Origin: Amycolatopsis thailandensis
GTDB lineage: Bacteria; Actinomycetota; Actinomycetes; Mycobacteriales; Pseudonocardiaceae
Direction of reading: 5' to 3'
NCBI RefSeq assembly: GCF_002234405.1
Contig: NZ_NMQT01000033.1
Location: forward strand, 1 to 64,000
DNA length: 64,000 nt
In this document: positions 52,112 through 59,934 of the stretch, piece after piece
How the letters are laid out: each line of letters starts with the position of its first letter
How positions within the stretch are numbered: the first letter of the stretch is position 1
Translations under genes and position numbers: made by a program
Notes under the pieces: model-generated
Told to the model about the DNA's origin: nothing
The model's input: only the letters and a program-made list of their open reading frames with translations
Databases searched by the model: none

Positions 52112-53205
52112 TGCTGTCCCTTCGATTCGGCGCTGTCCTTCTCCGCCAACGTCCTCGCCAGCTCGCCGACCGGGACGAACGCCCCGTCGACCAGATAGCC
52201 GTCCTCCGTCGCGAGGACGTCGACGTGCTCGTGCGCGGGTTTTCCACATCGCCGTTCACAACCGGCGAAATGGGCCCTCGGGGCCTTGCCGACCCGCGAC
52301 GCGTCGGCCCGGACGTCGGCCAGCGACTTCGCGCAGCCCGGGCGTCCGATGCAGGCGCTGATCCCGAGCGACGGCTCGTCCGGATCGGTGATCAGGCCCG
52401 TGTCCGCTTCCAGCGGGCCGAGGACCAGGATCGACCGCCACGGGGTGACCACGGCGTCCCCGGCGCGCGCGATCGCACGCGCCTGAGCCGAGGTCAGGCG
52501 ACCGAAGACCGGGGCGACCGCGACCGCGTCACCGATCGGCCCGATCGGCAGGCCAGGCTTCGTCGCGAAGATCTCCGGCCGGGTTCGTTCCCCTGGGACG
52601 TCGCCGAGCAGCGGTTCCGTGTCGGGAAGTTCGCTGACCCGCCAAGCCGCTCCCCTGGCCCCAAGGAACGCGCGCGCGATCGAAATCAGCGCGTCGACGG
52701 CGTGTTCCGGGCCGACGCGCAGGCCGGTGTCTTCGCCGGCGAGCAGCACCGCGCCGTCGCGCCAGCAGACGTCGGCGCCTTCTCCCGCGACGTCACCTTG
52801 ACCGCCGTCGAGCGCGAAGAGGAAGCGTCCCGGGAGTTCGGCCAGCTCGGGGTCTGCGCACAGGGCCTTGTCGAGCGCGGCGGCGAGTTCCTGGGCGACG
52901 TCACTCAGCGGCGAGGCGAGGATGTTGCGGACGCGTTCGTGCGACGGCGAAGGCAGGAGCCCTGCCGCGGAGAGCCTGGTCGCGAGACCGGGACGGGTGA
53001 CGCCTCGGAGCTGGACGTTGCCGCGCGAAGTGAGATGGAGAGCGCCGTCGCCGAGGTCGTCGGCGGCGTCCGCGAGAGCCCTGAACCTGTCCGCGGTGAT
53101 GGCGCCACCGGGCAGCCGGACCCGGGCGAGGGGACCGTCCGCCGCGTCGTGGGTGGCGAAAACACCGGGGCACGCATCGGCTCGGACACGTGCGCTCGCG
53201 GACAT
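52108..53205 (-). CDS. cobG: Precorrin-3B synthase
   Basis: A 365-residue oxygen-dependent monooxygenase of the sulfite/nitrite-reductase fold. The 4Fe-4S Cys are in CIGRPGC near 285 and CERRC near 314; LHLTSRGNVQLRGV is the N-terminal family motif. Its presence marks the aerobic corrin pathway. The ATG at 53205 (MSASARVRADACPG) is chosen since the upstream frame to 53286 would run through the palindrome at 53248. Confidence 0.92.
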   Translation of the reverse strand: MSASARVRADACPGVFATHDAADGPLARVRLPGGAITADRFRALADAADDLGDGALHLTSRGNVQLRGVTRPGLATRLSAAGLLPSPSHERVRNILASPLSDVAQELAAALDKALCADPELAELPGRFLFALDGGQGDVAGEGADVCWRDGAVLLAGEDTGLRVGPEHAVDALISIARAFLGARGAAWRVSELPDTEPLLGDVPGERTRPEIFATKPGLPIGPIGDAVAVAPVFGRLTSAQARAIARAGDAVVTPWRSILVLGPLEADTGLITDPDEPSLGISACIGRPGCAKSLADVRADASRVGKAPRAHFAGCERRCGKPAHEHVDVLATEDGYLVDGAFVPVGELARTLAEKDSAESKGQQ

Positions 53206-53247
53206 GCGCTCACTGTAGATGGCCGATTTCGAGGAGAGTAATGGTCG

Positions 53248-53279
53248 GATCGAATGTAGTAGGTGTGCTACATTCGATC
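53248..53279. promoter_or_regulatory. Palindromic operator upstream of the ABC exporter
   Basis: GATCGAATGTAG and CTACATTCGATC are perfect 12-bp arms separated by 8 bp. It lies between divergent cobG and the ABC transporter genes, 25 bp from the ATPase start codon. The inner ATGTAG-N8-CTACAT resembles operators of GntR/YtrA or other dimeric repressors; which protein binds is unknown. Confidence 0.6.
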
Positions 53280-53303
53280 GCAGCACTGAGATGGGGGTGA
53301 CCT

Positions 53304-54212
53304 ATGAGAGATCCACACGACGTGATGATCTCCGTCCAAGATCTCCGGATGCGGTACGGGACGAACGACGTCCTCCACGGAGTGGACTTCACCGCGCACC
53401 GCGGCGAGGTGATCTGCCTGCTGGGGCCGAACGGGGCGGGCAAGACCACGACGATCGAGATCCTCGAAGGCTTCCGGATGCGATCGGAGGGCGAGGTCAG
53501 CGTGCTGGGCATCGACCCGGCGCACGCGGACGAGGATTGGAGGGCGCGGCTGGGGGTCGTCCTCCAGTCCTGGCGCGACCACGCGAAGTGGCGGGTCCGG
53601 GAACTGCTGGAGCACCTGGGTGGCTACTACGCGCCGTACTCCACCGACCGCATCAAGCGGCCGTGGGATCCGGACGAACTGATCGCCGCGGTCGGGCTGA
53701 CCGCGCACGCGGACAAGCGGGTCCGGATGCTGTCGGGCGGACAGCGGCGCCGTCTCGACGTCGCGATCGGCATCGTCGGCCGCCCGGAGCTGCTGTTCCT
53801 CGACGAGCCGACAGCCGGCCTGGACCCGGAGGCGCGGCGCGAGTTCCACGAACTCGTGCACCGGCTCACCGATGACGACGACACGACGATCCTGCTCACC
53901 ACGCACGACCTCGACGAGGCCGAGAAGCTGGCCGACCGGATCCTGATCCTGAACCACGGCCGGATCGTGGCCGACGGTTCGGCCGACGCGCTGAGCAGGC
54001 AGATCGCCGGAGAGGCCGAGGTGCGCTGGACGCTGGACGGCCAGCGGTTCGTCCACTCGACGACGGAATCGACGAAGTACGTGCACGAACTGTTCAAGCA
54101 GCACGGGGACGCCGTCGGCGACCTGGAGGTCCGGCGGGCGTCGCTCGAAGACACCTACATGACCCTGGTGCGCCAAGCGGAATCCCCGCTCGTGGAGGTG
54201 GGTGCGCGATGA
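53304..54212 (+). CDS. ABC exporter ATP-binding protein
   Basis: A 302-residue ABC-2-type ATPase of the DrrA/antibiotic-export class: Walker A GPNGAGKT at about 42-49, signature LSGGQRRRLD near 143, Walker B LLFLDEPTAGLD, and a His switch LLTTHD. The C-terminal region of about 60 residues is typical for drug or multidrug exporters. GGGGGTGA precedes the ATG. It overlaps the permease gene as ATGA, so the two form one transporter. Substrate unknown. Confidence 0.92.
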   Translation: MRDPHDVMISVQDLRMRYGTNDVLHGVDFTAHRGEVICLLGPNGAGKTTTIEILEGFRMRSEGEVSVLGIDPAHADEDWRARLGVVLQSWRDHAKWRVRELLEHLGGYYAPYSTDRIKRPWDPDELIAAVGLTAHADKRVRMLSGGQRRRLDVAIGIVGRPELLFLDEPTAGLDPEARREFHELVHRLTDDDDTTILLTTHDLDEAEKLADRILILNHGRIVADGSADALSRQIAGEAEVRWTLDGQRFVHSTTESTKYVHELFKQHGDAVGDLEVRRASLEDTYMTLVRQAESPLVEVGAR

Positions 54213-55060
54213 ACCCGGTTCAGCACAGTGTCCGGATGGGCGTCACACGAGGCTGGCTCGAAGCGCGCCAGATGATGACCAACCGCGAAGACCTGTTCAA
54301 CACCTTCCTTTTCCCGGCGATCTTCGTCGTCGTCATGTTCTTCATGCGCGACGCGAAACTGCCGGGCACGGAGTTCTCGCTCGGCGCCGCGACCGTGCCG
54401 AGTGTGCTGGGCGCGTCGATCGTGTTCAGCGGCATGCTCGGGATGGCGGGGGTGCTCGCCGTCGAGCGCGAGGACGGCACGCTCCTGCGCGCCAAGGCGA
54501 CCCCGAACGGCATGGTCGGCTACCTCGTCGGCAAGGTCGTCACGGTGTCGCTGAGCACGGTCATCGGGATGCTGCTGGTGCTGATCCCGAGCCTCATCCT
54601 GTTCGACGGCATCGCCCCGGGCGGACTGACGTCCTGGCTGGGCCTGCTGTGGGTGCTGGTGCTCGGCCTGCTCGCCACCATGCCGCTCGGCGCGATCTTC
54701 GGCTCGCTGACCACCAACGCGCGCAGCATCGGCCTGATCATGCTGCCGACACTGGGCATCGGCGCGATCTCCGGGATCTTCTACCCGATCACCGCGCTGC
54801 CGGAATGGCTGCAAGGCGTCGGCCAGGTGTTCCCGATGTACTGGCTCGGTCTCGGCATGCGGTCGGCGCTGCTGCCGGACTCGACGGTGATGATCGAGAT
54901 CGGGCAGTCCTGGCGGCCTTGGGAGACCCTCGGAGTGCTGGCCGTCTGGGCCGTGATCGGATTGGTGCTGGCCCCGGTGGTCCTGCGGCGCATGGCGCGC
55001 CGCGAATCCGGGTCCTCGGTGGCGGCACGACGGGAAAAGGCGATGCAGCGAATTGGCTAG
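54209..55060 (+). CDS. ABC-2 type exporter permease
   Basis: A 283-residue permease with six predicted transmembrane helices: the first near 33-46, others around 65-85, 105-130, 140-165, 170-195 and 245-265. The LPEWLQGVGQVFPMYW segment before the last loop is the ABC-2 hallmark. Partner of the preceding ATPase (4-nt overlap). It is followed 3 nt later by a small XRE regulator. Confidence 0.9.
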   Translation: MNPVQHSVRMGVTRGWLEARQMMTNREDLFNTFLFPAIFVVVMFFMRDAKLPGTEFSLGAATVPSVLGASIVFSGMLGMAGVLAVEREDGTLLRAKATPNGMVGYLVGKVVTVSLSTVIGMLLVLIPSLILFDGIAPGGLTSWLGLLWVLVLGLLATMPLGAIFGSLTTNARSIGLIMLPTLGIGAISGIFYPITALPEWLQGVGQVFPMYWLGLGMRSALLPDSTVMIEIGQSWRPWETLGVLAVWAVIGLVLAPVVLRRMARRESGSSVAARREKAMQRIG

Positions 55061-55063
55061 CTC

Positions 55064-55309
55064 ATGAGCGAGGTCGTTTACAACCGGATCGCGATGCTGC
55101 GGGCGGAACGGGGCATCTCCCGCCGCGAGCTCGCCGATGCGCTGGGCGTGCATTACCAGACCATCGGCTATCTCGAACGCGGCGAGTACAGCCCGAGCCT
55201 TTACCTCGCGCTGCGGATCGCGGAATTCTTCGAGGTGGCGGTGGAGATCATCTTCTCCACCGCCCCTTTCCCGCGGATCGGCGATTCCTCGTCGGAGCGG
55301 TCGGCCTGA
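55064..55309 (+). CDS. Small XRE-family transcriptional regulator
   Basis: An 81-residue HTH protein: RIAMLRAERGISRRELADAL, HYQTIGYLERGEYSPSLYLALRIAEFF form the Cro/C1-type fold over about residues 8-62. Similar YozG-like regulators are often encoded next to a membrane protein. It is 3 nt after the ABC permease gene and so is in the same operon; it might bind the 53248-53279 palindrome as autoregulator, although that is not shown. Confidence 0.88.
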   Translation: MSEVVYNRIAMLRAERGISRRELADALGVHYQTIGYLERGEYSPSLYLALRIAEFFEVAVEIIFSTAPFPRIGDSSSERSA

Positions 55310-55385
55310 ACCATCGATCGGGGGAAAGGCTCCTCGCGCGCGGGCTGGCATACTGCCGTTGTCGGACCGTCACGTGGGGGGCGCC

Positions 55386-56135
55386 ATGGGCAACGACACG
55401 ACCAAACCCGGACGCCGGGGGCGAATCGCCAAGGCTCCCGAGGGTGACGAACCCGCGGCGGTCTTCGCCCGGCGCCTGTGGGAGCTCAAGCAGGCCGCGG
55501 GGAATCCGTCCTACGACGCCATGCGCCAGGATCACGGCGCGCTCGTCTCGAAATCGGTGCTGTCGGCGGCCGCCCGTGGCGCGCAACTTCCTTCCTGGGA
55601 CACGACCTGGGAGTTCGTCCGGTCGCTGGCGGTCGGCGTGCTCGGCCAGGACGAACAACGGGTCCGGGCGCAGTGGCGGCTGTGGTGGGACCAGGCTTCC
55701 GCCGCGATCCAGGTCCACGCCGAGCCGGTGGAACCCCCTCCGGCGCCGCCGTGGATCAGGCGGCACCGGTGGTGGGCACTGGGCGCGGGCGTCGCGATCG
55801 GGGCGACGCTGGTCGTCGTAATGTGGCCGGCCCCGGAAAGACCGGTGCCCGCCACGATCGCCGAGCCGTGCGCGGCGACGTGGTTGTGCCTCTACCGCAA
55901 CATCGGTTTCGACGACATGAACTTCCGGACCCAGCGGCAGAACACGTGTTGGCGCCTTGCCGATTACCATCTGCAGGACGCGGTCTTTTCGTATGACAAC
56001 AATCTTCCCATCACCGGTCATTTCTACGACTCGGCGAAAACCGCCATCGGGAACATTCGCGCCGGCGACAGCAGCCAGGACAGTTCGGCGTTGCCCGGCG
56101 CGTACTGGTTCTGCACCGGCTCCGCCAGGCCGTGA
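55386..56135 (+). CDS. HTH-TM protein with peptidase-inhibitor-I36-like tail
   Basis: A 249-residue chimera. Residues about 22-90 look like the XRE-type module found at the N-terminus of actinobacterial signalling proteins (ARRLWELKQAAGNPSYDAM, LVSKSVLSAAARGAQLPSW); about 126-148 form a single membrane helix (WWALGAGVAIGATLVVVMWP); the rest, with Cys near the start, middle and end and CLYRNIGFDDMNF, resembles the secreted peptidase inhibitor I36 family. The ATG 55386 is used. The tail would be outside the cell. Function unknown. Confidence 0.72.
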   Translation: MGNDTTKPGRRGRIAKAPEGDEPAAVFARRLWELKQAAGNPSYDAMRQDHGALVSKSVLSAAARGAQLPSWDTTWEFVRSLAVGVLGQDEQRVRAQWRLWWDQASAAIQVHAEPVEPPPAPPWIRRHRWWALGAGVAIGATLVVVMWPAPERPVPATIAEPCAATWLCLYRNIGFDDMNFRTQRQNTCWRLADYHLQDAVFSYDNNLPITGHFYDSAKTAIGNIRAGDSSQDSSALPGAYWFCTGSARP

Positions 56136-56290
56136 TTTGACCGGACGGCGCCGCGAGCCAAAACGCTGAACTGCGCGAACACCCGAATTTGGCCGTAATT
56201 CGACGCCAAGGCCGAACCGCTCTTCCCCCGTCACCGGAACGCTTCCTACCGTTGCCCCGGACAGAACTTCCGGAAACGAGGGGATGACTC

Positions 56291-57358
56291 ATGACGATTT
56301 TCCGGGGAAGAAGACCTCGGGTGCGGCGAATAGCGTTCCTTGTCATCGGCGCCTTGTCGCTGACCGTGCTCGCGGCTCCGGCGAACGCGAGCACGGTCAC
56401 CCAAGTCAGGTTCACGCCACAGCCCGTGCTCGCGCCGAAGGTACCCGCGACGAAGCCGGGTGAGCCGGTGAAGATCGACCAAGAGGTCAAGGCTCTGGGC
56501 AGCGTCGCCCTGGAGATGTCGGCGACGCAGACGGCGTATGTCAGGTCGGTCATGCGCGCGAATTCGGCCACCTATCGCTCGCTGTTCGACAACGAGGTGC
56601 GGTGCACCTGGCCGGGCGGTGAACAGAGTTACGTGACGGGACAGAACGTCCTGCAGCAGGGCGCGTCACTGGAGCCGGAGAAGGAGGACGTCCAGCTCAC
56701 CACCCGCTTCCTGGTCCACCCCGGCGTCGCCACGAAGGTCACCTGCACCGCGTACGTCCGCGCGGCCACGATGCGGGACACCCTCGACGCCCGGTTCCAG
56801 CTGCACGAAGGTTTCCTCGAGTTCGCGGCCACCTCCGTCGCCAACACCGCGGACGGCCTGCCCGCCCAGCGCGCCACCCCCCGCGGCCTCGTGCGGGTCG
56901 GGCCGGATCCCCAGGTCGTGGCGCGCGAGCCCGCGCTGCCGTACTTCACCCTCGCGCCGGGCTTCACGAAACTCAGCGTCTTCGCCGACACCGAATACAA
57001 GACGTGTTACCCGGTAAAGGACAAGGACTGCACCAAACCACCGTCGTCGACGGCCACGTTCACGCTGTTCGTCAACCAATGGAACGGCGACCGGCTCTGC
57101 CAGAGCAGCAACGCCACCACGACGACCCGCCGGATGTCCTATTCCGTGCACCACCACTACGTGGCGCTGCACCTGCCCGACTTCAAGGTCCGAACCGACT
57201 GCGAACAACGGTTCAACGCCTACGTCCTGGTGAAGTGGCAGGACGGCATGGACGGCGGGGTGCAGGGCACCGCGATCGGCCTGACCGACTCGCGAGGGTC
57301 GGCCACGACGCACAACGCGGGCATGAGCCATGTCTTCGTCGTCCCGCTCAAGAGCTGA
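56291..57358 (+). CDS. Secreted protein of unknown function
   Basis: A 355-residue exported protein. A signal peptide is evident (RRPRVRRIAFLVIGALSLTV then an Ala-x-Ala site before STVTQV). The mature part has no recognised domain; it contains four to five Cys at well-spread positions (RCTWPGG, KVTCTAY, TCYPVKDKDC, RLCQSS, RTDCEQR) that could form disulfides, and many beta-strand-like segments. GAGGGG precedes the ATG. It is followed by a second small secreted protein with a gap of 35 nt, so both may be co-expressed. Confidence 0.75.
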   Translation: MTIFRGRRPRVRRIAFLVIGALSLTVLAAPANASTVTQVRFTPQPVLAPKVPATKPGEPVKIDQEVKALGSVALEMSATQTAYVRSVMRANSATYRSLFDNEVRCTWPGGEQSYVTGQNVLQQGASLEPEKEDVQLTTRFLVHPGVATKVTCTAYVRAATMRDTLDARFQLHEGFLEFAATSVANTADGLPAQRATPRGLVRVGPDPQVVAREPALPYFTLAPGFTKLSVFADTEYKTCYPVKDKDCTKPPSSTATFTLFVNQWNGDRLCQSSNATTTTRRMSYSVHHHYVALHLPDFKVRTDCEQRFNAYVLVKWQDGMDGGVQGTAIGLTDSRGSATTHNAGMSHVFVVPLKS

Positions 57359-57393
57359 CAGCACAACGATCACCCGAACAGAGGAGATTGCTC

Positions 57394-57792
57394 ATGACGT
57401 TCGAAGCGAAACCGCGCCGATTCGCCGCGGCGGTGCTACTCGCGACGGCGGGTCTGCTGGTCACCAGCGGTCCGGGAGCCACCGCCGCACCGGGAGCCAC
57501 CGCGACGCCGGAAGGCACCGCCCTTCTCGCGCCCGCGAAGTGCGCCGATTACGGCTGGGTGAGGGTCATCGCCCAGTCGTTGAGCATGCGTTCCGGGCCG
57601 GGCCTGAATTATCCCCCCGTGGGTCCGGCGCTTCAGCGAGGACACCGGTTGTCCTGTTTCCCGGTGGAGGCCCACGGCTCCAGATACGACCTGTGCGGGT
57701 ACTCCGGCGCCAACGGCTGGATCCCCATCGACCGCGATGGCAACAGCCGGCGTGACGCCTACGTCCCCAGCACGTGCGTCGTGGACGACTAG
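57394..57792 (+). CDS. Small secreted SH3b-like protein
   Basis: A 132-residue protein with a signal peptide (FAAAVLLATAGLLVT, cleavage near ATAAPG) and a C-terminal bacterial SH3-like region: WVRVIAQSLSMRSGPGLNYPPVG, with paired Cys. SH3b domains in secreted actinobacterial proteins bind cell-wall peptides. GAGGAGA lies 7 nt before the ATG. The strong 38-nt palindrome at 57824-57865 follows. Confidence 0.78.
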   Translation: MTFEAKPRRFAAAVLLATAGLLVTSGPGATAAPGATATPEGTALLAPAKCADYGWVRVIAQSLSMRSGPGLNYPPVGPALQRGHRLSCFPVEAHGSRYDLCGYSGANGWIPIDRDGNSRRDAYVPSTCVVDD

Positions 57793-57823
57793 CCGGTTCA
57801 CCCGCCACCGTGAAAAAAGGGGG

Positions 57824-57865
57824 TCGGCAATCCCGCATTCAGCCGACTGAATGCGGGATTGCCGA
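57824..57865. terminator. Strong hairpin terminator, 19-bp arms
   Basis: Perfect arms TCGGCAATCCCGCATTCAG (57824-57842) and CTGAATGCGGGATTGCCGA (57847-57865) with a 4-nt loop, after the SH3b gene. It also precedes the SOS promoter of the next gene, insulating it. Its GCATTCA/TGAATGC core resembles the other repeat family's end. Confidence 0.75.
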
Positions 57866-57911
57866 ATCACACGAAAGTGGGAAAAGCGCGAGTTAGTGGT
57901 GACGCAAAATT

Positions 57912-57943
57912 ACGAACACGTGTTCGAAATGTGGGTGTATTAT
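57912..57943 (+). promoter_or_regulatory. SOS box and promoter of the HNH gene
   Basis: ACGAACACGTGTTCGA at 57912-57927 matches the actinobacterial LexA box (TCGAAC-N4-GTTCGA) at 11 of 12 defined positions and is palindromic over its middle 14 bases. TATTAT at 57938-57943 is a good -10 element; the SOS box covers the -35 region. Transcription would begin close to 57950, at the GTG start codon. Confidence 0.75.
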
Positions 57944-57949
57944 GGAGGG

Positions 57950-59203
57950 GTGTCCGAGACCTTCCTTCCTGAACTGCCGCAGGAGTTGTGGCGTGCCTGC
58001 GAGCTGGAGCTTGCCCATGGCGTGAAGCAGTTTCTGCAGGTGATGCGGGTGGCGTCGGCCGCGATGGGGCGGTTTCTGGCGGAGATCGAGTCTCGGGGCC
58101 CGAAAGACTTGTATGGGTATGGGTCGACGGCGGCGTGGTTCGCCGATGTGGCGGGGTTGTCGCGGGGTGAGGCGCAGGCGGTGGTGAAGCGGGCGATCGC
58201 GTTGAACCCGACCCGGGCCCTGGACGGCGGTGAGGTCCCGGCTGTCGCGCCCACCACGGCCGCGGTGGCGGCCGAGGGGCTGATCGGTGAGCACCGGATC
58301 GACCAGATCCTGGACATCCTGAAGAGACTCCCGGCCGATACGTCGGCCGAGGATCGGGAGTACGCGGAGAAAGTCCTGGCCGAGCTGGCCCGGGACGCGG
58401 GGCCCCGGCAGGTTGCGAAGGCCGAAGAGGACATCCTCGGCTGGCTGGATCCCGACGGGAACGAACCCAAAGACCCCGAGCCGAAGCAGCCGCGCCGGGA
58501 AGTGACCTTGGAACGCCGTCGGGATGGGTTCTGGAAACTCACCGGCCTTCTCGATGACGAGCTGGGAGCTCGCACCGCAGCTGCGCTGGAGGCGTATGCG
58601 AAGCCTCGCCCGGTGGACGAGTTCGGCCAAGCCGACCTGCGGATGAAATGCGAACGCCAGGGCGACGCCTGGGCCGAGCTTCTCGATCTGGCGATCGCCT
58701 GCCCGGACCAGCCCGGTACCAGCGGGTACCGGACCTTGGTGCACGTGACCATCGGTCTGGAAGAGCTCAAGACCGGGATCGGGAAAGCCTGCCTCGACTT
58801 CGTCGGCACCATGACCGCACGCGACGCGCGCATGGCCGCCTGCGACTGCCTCATGCTCCCCGTGGTCATGAACGCCGCTGGTGAACCCCTCGACGTAGGG
58901 CGACTACGACGGTTCGTCACCCCAGGCCAGAGACGCGCACTCAACATCCGCGATCGAGGCTGCGCGTTCCCCGGCTGTCACCGAAAACCCAAGAACTGCC
59001 ACGCCCACCACATTCACCACTGGGCAGACGGCGGACCCACCGACCTCCGGAACCTCGTGCTCCTCTGCGGCTTCCACCACCGCCTGATCCACCACGGCGA
59101 CTGGCAAGTCCGCATGGCCGCCGACGGGCTACCAGAGTTCATCCCACCCCAGTACTTGGATCCGCTACGAAGAATCCGGCGCAACACCCTCCACCGCGCC
59201 TGA
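57950..59203 (+). CDS. 13E12/DUF222 family HNH endonuclease-like protein
   Basis: A 417-residue protein of the 13E12 repeat family: a DUF222 helical region (about 1-310) and a C-terminal HNH nuclease motif (CAFPGCHRKPKNCHAHHIHHW then NLVLLCGFHHRLIHHG; split Cys and His clusters bind zinc). In mycobacteria several of these genes are LexA-regulated and are induced by DNA damage. GTG 57950 is chosen because a -10 box ends 6 nt upstream, implying a leaderless transcript; ATG 57929 and GTG 57896 are alternatives but lie inside the promoter. They often move between genomes. Confidence 0.85.
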   Translation: MSETFLPELPQELWRACELELAHGVKQFLQVMRVASAAMGRFLAEIESRGPKDLYGYGSTAAWFADVAGLSRGEAQAVVKRAIALNPTRALDGGEVPAVAPTTAAVAAEGLIGEHRIDQILDILKRLPADTSAEDREYAEKVLAELARDAGPRQVAKAEEDILGWLDPDGNEPKDPEPKQPRREVTLERRRDGFWKLTGLLDDELGARTAAALEAYAKPRPVDEFGQADLRMKCERQGDAWAELLDLAIACPDQPGTSGYRTLVHVTIGLEELKTGIGKACLDFVGTMTARDARMAACDCLMLPVVMNAAGEPLDVGRLRRFVTPGQRRALNIRDRGCAFPGCHRKPKNCHAHHIHHWADGGPTDLRNLVLLCGFHHRLIHHGDWQVRMAADGLPEFIPPQYLDPLRRIRRNTLHRA

Positions 59204-59216
59204 ACCTCTGCATCAC

Positions 59217-59256
59217 CCGAGGAGCCCGCCAGCCACACCGGCGACGGGCCCCTCGG
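59217..59256. terminator. Imperfect hairpin after the HNH gene
   Basis: CCGAGGAGCCCGCC pairs with GGCGACGGGCCCCTCGG with internal mismatches, just before the convergent small gene's end. Confidence 0.45.
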
Positions 59257-59267
59257 CATGCCCGCAG

Positions 59268-59702
59268 CTAGATGAGCCGGTTGTACGAACCTCGGAAGTC
59301 GAAGAAGGTCAAGCCTTCGTATCGCGTGTGGGCCCGGATCTCGCCCGCTGTCCACGCATGGTCGCTGTAGTCGTCCACCACGACACCTCCATGCTCGAGC
59401 AGAGTCAGGACCAGCCGCCGCAGCTGCTCCGTTCCATCGACCCGGCCGGACACTTCGATCTCTATCGCCCAGGCCGGACGGTGACCGATCGCGGGGATCA
59501 GGCGCTCGTCGGCTTCCTGTTCCCAGCCCCGATAGAGACTGCCGTCCTCGGTCTCCAGCCAGCAGTACAGCACGTCCTCCACCAGCCAGGGCGCGTTCTG
59601 ACCTGGCGAAAGCGCATTAAGCACGGCGAAGGTGTCGACCTGGTCCAAGCGGGGGAACACGAACACCGATCGCATACCCGCGAGACTGTCAGAGCCCGCC
59701 AC
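59268..59702 (-). CDS. Conserved small protein of unknown function
   Basis: A 144-residue acidic protein; if the internal ATG at 59675 is used it has 135 residues. It contains FVFPRLDQVDTFAVLNAL, EDVLYCWLETEDGSLYRGW and HRPAWAIEIEVSGRVDG, with alternating beta strands and helices and no signal peptide. No family is recognised. It is divergent from the cobN riboswitch region and convergent with the HNH gene. Confidence 0.65.
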   Translation of the reverse strand: MAGSDSLAGMRSVFVFPRLDQVDTFAVLNALSPGQNAPWLVEDVLYCWLETEDGSLYRGWEQEADERLIPAIGHRPAWAIEIEVSGRVDGTEQLRRLVLTLLEHGGVVVDDYSDHAWTAGEIRAHTRYEGLTFFDFRGSYNRLI

Positions 59703-59791
59703 TCACGACCACCCCGACCAGCGCAAACCCGCCTGCCGGGCACATCACCTTGACTCCCGCCGGACCGCACCGGAGAGTGAGCGGGAACCCA

Positions 59792-59892
59792 CGCGACGGC
59801 AGAGGGAGGAACCCGGTGAGAGTCCGGGGCGGTCCCGCCACTGTCACCCCTCGTAGCCAAGCGAGGGGAAGCCAGGAACTCCGGCCGTCGCG
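59792..59892 (+). ncRNA. Cobalamin riboswitch upstream of cobN
   Basis: A well-conserved aptamer. P1 is CGCGACGGC (59792-59800) paired with GCCGTCGCG (59884-59892). Inside are GGGAGGAACCCGGTGAGAGT, CCGGGGCGGTCCCGCCACTG, and the B12 box AAGCCAGGAACTCC. A small hairpin, CGGGG/CCCCG, follows just before the start codon and may mask the ribosome-binding site. It would shut off the chelatase when cobalamin is abundant. Confidence 0.93.
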
Positions 59893-59934
59893 ACCGCACG
59901 ACCCGGGGCGCGGACACCCCGAGTGAGGACTGCC

